Positions 60,553-64,000 of a DNA stretch of 64,000 nt are shown one piece after another. The notes beneath the pieces are model-generated. The model was given only the letters and a program-made list of their open reading frames with translations. It had not been told where the DNA came from and ran no database searches. Origin of the DNA: Bacillota bacterium (GTDB taxonomy: Bacteria; Bacillota; Clostridia; Christensenellales; CAG-138); assembly GCA_023390655.1 (NCBI GenBank), contig JAEWCL010000003.1:310001-374000 (forward strand). The letters are read 5' to 3'. The position numbers and the translations under genes are program-made. The stretch's first letter is position 1. Each line of letters begins with the position of its first letter.

Positions 60553-60911
60553 GACTATTTATGGCTGGTGATTGTTTGCTGTCTAGCATTATCGAGTTGT
60601 CATTCTCAACCATCCCCAAAAGATACATCCGAACATGCGCTTCATAAAAATAAATATAGCAAATCCGGCTGTGGCCTCCTTTGGTGGGATGCAGGATTTG
60701 AAACTTTAAGCTGCCAATTAAATACACTAACCAAAAACCCATTTGCAAACCCACTTAAAACACGACAGTCGTAAATTTCAGTTGTTTGAACAAATAGAAA
60801 ATTGCCGTAAAGGTCACAATCATAGGACTTTTATCTACAGACACACAGACAAAAATCTTTATGAAACAAGCTATTTGCGGGTTCGAGCCCCTCAATCCTT
60901 TATATATCCCG
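60553..60911. other. Intergenic stretch with a degenerate tRNA-end repeat
   Basis: No gene is supported. Small frames at 60568-60774 and 60743-60949 run through the degenerate att-like repeat (60619-60700) and sequence near the tRNA terminator. Nothing else is evident. Confidence 0.5.
60619..60700 (-). repeat. Degenerate copy of the tRNA-Ala 3' end and terminator
   Basis: ATACATCCGAACATGC, GCTTCATAAAAATAAATAT and CTCCTTTGGTGGGATGCAGG, then ATTTGAAAC, follow in the same order as ACATCCGAACATGC, the A-rich loop and TTCTTTGGTGGAGCACAGG, ATTCGAACC at 60921-61005. About three quarters of positions agree by eye. It is a third, more decayed copy of the repeat at 33915. Confidence 0.5.
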
Positions 60912-60967
60912 AAAAAAAACACATCCGAACATGCCTTTCACAAAAATGAAATATGGCGTGTTCGGAT
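60912..60967 (-). terminator. Terminator of the tRNA-Ala copy
   Basis: On the minus strand ATCCGAACACGCC pairs with GGCATGTTCGGAT and is followed by GTG and eight T. It starts 12 bases after the tRNA CCA end. Confidence 0.8.
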
Positions 60968-60978
60968 TTGGTGTTCTT

Positions 60979-61053
60979 TGGTGGAGCACAGGGGATTCGA
61001 ACCCCTGACCTCTGCATTGCGAACGCAGCGCGCTACCAGCTGTGCCAGTGTCC
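60979..61053 (-). tRNA. tRNA-Ala (anticodon CGC), probably decayed
   Basis: The minus strand shows a D arm with AGCTGGTA, the anticodon arm CTGCG-TTCGCAA-TGCAG (anticodon CGC), variable loop AGGTC, T arm AGGGG-TTCGAAT-CCCCT, acceptor strand GTGCTCC, A and encoded CCA. The 5' strand is GGACAC where GGAGCAC or GGGGCAC would be needed, one base short, and the D stem is GCAC against GCGC. The acceptor and D stems are therefore imperfect and the G3-U70 alanine identity pair cannot form. It may be a pseudogene left by element integration; a tRNA finder may still score it. Confidence 0.6.
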
Positions 61054-61259
61054 AATATTCTTTGGTTCGGTTAAAATGTCCCGTTTGGGCACCGTGGAAT
61101 GATTGTAAAATTTATATTGTTATGAATTATTTTAGTTAATAGTACAATGTTATGGTTGACTTATGCCTACATAAATATTAATGTCAAAATTACATATGCT
61201 GCAAATTGGAAAAACAAACTACGCTTGACAGCTTTAGCCCAAGAAACGGAGGCTAGTTG

Positions 61260-61919
61260 ATGCAAGTAAAACGCATAATTTTATTAGCGGTTATCACCAT
61301 ATTTTTCGTTTCCATGCTTACAGGTTGTCCTCCACAAATAGCACCTGCGGGAGACAGTCTGACTGCTAAAGAGTTTTGGGATATCATAAAACCGGTCGCG
61401 GAAAAGCTTGGCAATGACGTTGTCCCCGTTTATATCACAGGAGCCGGCTATGCGCCGAAATATCGGATAATACATGAAGGAAAGGCCTATCGCTGGATTG
61501 TCGGCTTATATTCGGATGAAGAGAAAGCGGTGTGGGAAGTCAGATATCTCTCCTATCGTACGGAAGGCGGCGCGACCCCTATACCCGGATTGCCGGAAAA
61601 ATTATACAGTGACGCGTTTCTCACAGCTTCTGATCTGACTGACTGGAATATCGACAGCCCCGAAGCATATGAAATCGCGATCCAAAACGGAGCTGAGGAA
61701 GCCACTTTGATGACCCTCCAAACTTCGCGGCTTGGCTCACTGGCCGATGGCATTAACGGCTTTTACGATCCTGAGCTTATTCCTGAATCGACAAAACTCT
61801 TTTGGTCGATTAGGGCCGGGGATTATTACTATATCGACGCTTGTACCGGTGAGTATCTTGGCAGTTATACCTTAGAGCAAGTCAGCAACATGAAAACAAT
61901 GCCGAGTACTTCCCCATGA
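61260..61919 (+). CDS. Lipoprotein of unknown function
   Basis: A 219-residue protein. The signal peptide ends in the lipobox MLTGC (Cys22), so it is anchored outside the membrane. ATG 61260 is seven bases from GGAGG; the TTG at 61257 is too close. The mature part has alternating strands and helices with Trp and Tyr in WIVGLYSDEEKAVWEVRYLS and ends with YYYIDACTGEYLGSYTLEQ, which resembles the end of PepSY-like domains. I do not recognise the family with confidence. It stands alone. Confidence 0.75.
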   Translation: MQVKRIILLAVITIFFVSMLTGCPPQIAPAGDSLTAKEFWDIIKPVAEKLGNDVVPVYITGAGYAPKYRIIHEGKAYRWIVGLYSDEEKAVWEVRYLSYRTEGGATPIPGLPEKLYSDAFLTASDLTDWNIDSPEAYEIAIQNGAEEATLMTLQTSRLGSLADGINGFYDPELIPESTKLFWSIRAGDYYYIDACTGEYLGSYTLEQVSNMKTMPSTSP

Positions 61920-62464
61920 GGTAGCCAAGTAGATAAGGGCTATGGCAACGAAAATTGGCTTTTCATCCACGCTATCTACTTAGCAATAAAAAGATTAGGA
62001 ACGTAATTTTCCTTTCATTGCGTTTGCCGATATTTTACGTAAAACAATCCGAATGGATTTATATAAGTCAATATAAAAATGAGGATTGATCGTATCCCCA
62101 TCTGTTATTATGCAAGGAGGTTAGGTCAGTTTACAAGGAACTACACGCAGACCGTGAAACGGGCTGCTGACAACAAAAGGGCTGCATGTTCCCGCAGAGG
62201 GAATATGCAGCCTGTTTTGTTGTCGGGGATTCCAAAGGGGCTTGCCCCTTGGCACACGACTTTGCGGAGCAAAGTGTAGTGTGTTATACGCTCTGTCAGC
62301 GTTGCCGCGAAAATGCCGTTGCCGCCAGGGAGGGCAAGGGCGTTTGAAGCGGCAGGAAAGCGGGCGGGAATTTGCGGCGGGAAAGCCGCAAATGACAGTC
62401 CGGTTTCAGTAGCGGACAGGGCGTATATGGAACTTCCCGTCCCATTCTTACTTCGGGCCGAATT
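61920..62464. other. Intergenic stretch with a long hairpin before the IS element
   Basis: The hairpin at 62171-62222 has outer arms CAACAAAA / TTTTGTTG and inner arms GGCTGCAT / ATGCAGCC capped by TTCCC / GGGAA. A second inverted pair CCAAAGGGGC / GCCCCTTGG lies at about 62231-62250. No gene: the frames at 62079-62279 and 62313-62528 have no ribosome site and span these hairpins. Confidence 0.6.
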
Positions 62465-64000
62465 CGAGGTGTTGACAAAGTCCCCAAAAGGGAGTGAAAA
62501 AAATGGTATAATAGGGGGAGAAAAGTAACGGTAGGAAGTGTTTGGGGATGCTGACAGAACGGGCAGGAGTACAGATAAAAATGCACTGTGTCACCCTTGA
62601 GGATCTGGTGCCAGGAGCACTTTCTGCGGAAGTTGGAAGCGGCCGTGGATTTCAGCTTCATATACGACGAGGTACGGAACCTGTACTGCCCGGACAACGG
62701 CAGACCGGGCATTGATCCGGTGGTGCTGGTAAAATACCTGCTGGTGGGGTATCTATACGGCATCGAATCGGAACGGCGCATTGAGCAGGAGATACAGGTG
62801 AATATGGCCTACCAGTGGTTTCTGGGACTGGATCTGGGCGACCGGGTACCTGACCACTCCACCATTTCACAAAACCGGCGCAGACGGTTTCAAGGAGAAA
62901 ACCTGTTCCGCCGCCTGTTCGAGCATATTCTGCGGCTGTGCATGGAAAAAGGGTTGGTAGACGGGAAGGTCATTTTGACCGATTCCACCCACGTGAAGGC
63001 GAGTACGTCATTCAAGGCGAATAGGAAGGTGTTGGCAGAGCGGGAAACAAGCGACTACATGGAGCGGCTGGACCGGTATGAAGCTCTGGAACGTGAGCGG
63101 TTGGAAGCATCCGGCGCCATCAAGCCGCAGCGTGCAGGGCGTGTGAAAAAGGAAGGAGCAAAGACTGAAAAGACGGTCAGCGCCACGACCCGGATGCAGG
63201 AATGCTGCGTCGGCCGAGAAAACCGGAAGGGATGCACTATCTAAGCCATCAAAGCTTGGATGCCGCTCATGGAATCGTGGTAGATGTGGCGGTGACGCCG
63301 GGAAATGCGAACGATTCGGAGCCGTATCTGGGACGCATTGAATATATGCGGGAACATCTGGGCCTGAATATTCAAACAGCTGGTGCGGACAGCGCGTATG
63401 GCACCAGCCTGATTTACCGGGCCATGGAGGATATGGGCATCCGGCTGCACACGCCCAGGGAGACGGGCGGTGCGACCTACAAGGTGGAGTTCAAGCGCGA
63501 AGATTTTCGGTATAAGCAGGAAAAGGACTGCTTTGTTTGTCCAGCGGGTAAGGAACTGACGCTGCGGAGCCTTGAACGGGAGAACTACAACATCTGCCGC
63601 ATCTACCGGGCCGACAGGAAGGACTGCCGGATTTGTCCGATGCTCAGCAGATGTGTAAGCGACAGCCACCGAAGCCGGAGTATCCGTAAGAACATTTTCG
63701 AGGAAGCTGTAAAACGGCAGCGGGATAAGGATGGCACTCCCGCTCACGAGCGTATTCTGAACCTGCGGCAGATCTGGTGCGAGGGCAGTTTTGCGGCCCA
63801 GAAATGGATGCACAATTTAAGACGCCTGTTCAGGCGAGGAATAGAGGCAGCAGAAGACCACTGCCTCTTGTCGGCGACCGCCTTAAACCTAAAGCGCATG
63901 GTAAGGTGCCTGGGATAATACCCAAGGCGCTGTTTTTTTTACCCATTTCACCGAATTCTCCGTATTTTCTTCATAAATGACGGACTTTGTCAACACCTCG
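62465..64000 (+). mobile_element. IS1182-like insertion sequence
   Basis: The ends CGAGGTGTTGACAAAGTC (62465-62482) and its exact complement (63983-64000) form 18-bp perfect terminal inverted repeats around a single transposase gene. The right repeat ends on the last base of the window, so it may extend further and the target duplication cannot be checked. The transposase is frameshifted, so the copy is probably inactive on its own. Confidence 0.85.
62548..63918 (+). pseudogene. IS1182-family transposase with two frameshifts
   Basis: The gene starts at ATG 62548 (MLTERAG, then VTLEDLVP) and shifts frame at about 62611 to QEHFLRKLEAAVDFSFIYDE, probably by a two-base loss. It continues through YLLVGYLYGIESERRIEQEI and LTDSTHVKASTSFKANRK, with the first DDE Asp in LTDSTH, until about 63190, where one base is missing and the match resumes as DAGMLRRPRKPEGMHYLSHQ. 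The end includes GADSAYGTS with the second Asp and EGSFAAQKWMHNLRR with the Glu. Restoring the two sites gives a normal IS1182-type protein of about 455 residues. Confidence 0.88.

Noticed and set aside
61257..61262. TTG start for the lipoprotein
   Set aside because: It is too close to GGAGG (61248-61252); the ATG at 61260 has normal spacing.
62588..63244. Two separate transposase genes in the IS1182-like element
   Set aside because: The two frames together give one continuous family match; the breaks look like small deletions, not a programmed frameshift with a slippery run.

Overview
The window looks like the chromosome of an anaerobic, Gram-positive, clostridia-like bacterium (Bacillota). 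The evidence is Shine-Dalgarno sites of the AGGAGG type, lipobox signal peptides on every binding protein, TetR/ROK/MocR regulators, a Ktr/Trk potassium system and an oxygen-sensitive nitrogenase-like enzyme. I cannot name the genus.

Layout. 1-5849: potassium uptake (a partial trkA on the minus strand, then a small TrkA-like protein, trkH/ktrB, ktrA, and a KdpD/KdpE-like two-component pair). 5850-7000: a graveyard holding an IS3 transposase remnant, a broken tRNA-Ala fragment and a dead xanthine-dehydrogenase FAD subunit. 7025-23309: the most interesting part, a nitrogenase-like gene set (nifH-, nifD-, nifK- and nifX-like on the minus strand; nifB-like on the plus strand) interleaved with sulfur amino acid genes (a cystathionine lyase/synthase-type enzyme, a CysK-like synthase, O-acetylhomoserine sulfhydrylase), an SsuABC/TauABC-like transporter and a polar amino acid ABC transporter. 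There is no nifE or nifN. The set resembles the methylthio-alkane reductase (MarBHDK) type of nitrogenase-like enzyme, which releases methanethiol from organosulfur compounds for methionine synthesis, rather than N2 fixation.

Three short cysteine-rich leader peptides (26, 36 and 32 residues with 6, 7 and 7 Cys) precede the nifHDKX-like operon, the lyase-cysK operon and the metY-transporter-nifB operon. Each is followed by an intrinsic terminator, and in each case I can draw a competing hairpin that a ribosome sitting at the leader stop codon would cover. This is classical transcription attenuation, apparently sensing charged tRNA-Cys. It ties the nitrogenase-like enzyme to sulfur starvation and is the best candidate for an undescribed system here.

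23315-25446: an L-serine dehydratase and a GNAT acetyltransferase. 26337-33741: a sugar ABC importer with ROK regulator and alcohol dehydrogenase, divergent from a NagB-like gene. 33915-34536: phage or integrative-element debris (att-like repeat, broken MT-A70 methylase). 34548-37523: pdxT-pdxS and a divergent PdxR-like regulator. 37892-58532: three cassettes, each a TetR gene followed by a pair of ABC half-transporters, with a common GGTTAG-N6-CTAACC operator in front of each pair. The first pair is fused to an oligopeptide/nickel-type importer operon; the second is followed by a glyoxalase-like protein and a MATE pump. 58551-61919: an orphan Rhs toxin tip with a putative immunity gene, a decayed tRNA-Ala with its terminator and degenerate copies, and a lipoprotein. 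62465-64000: an IS1182-like element with a twice-frameshifted transposase, ending exactly at the window edge.
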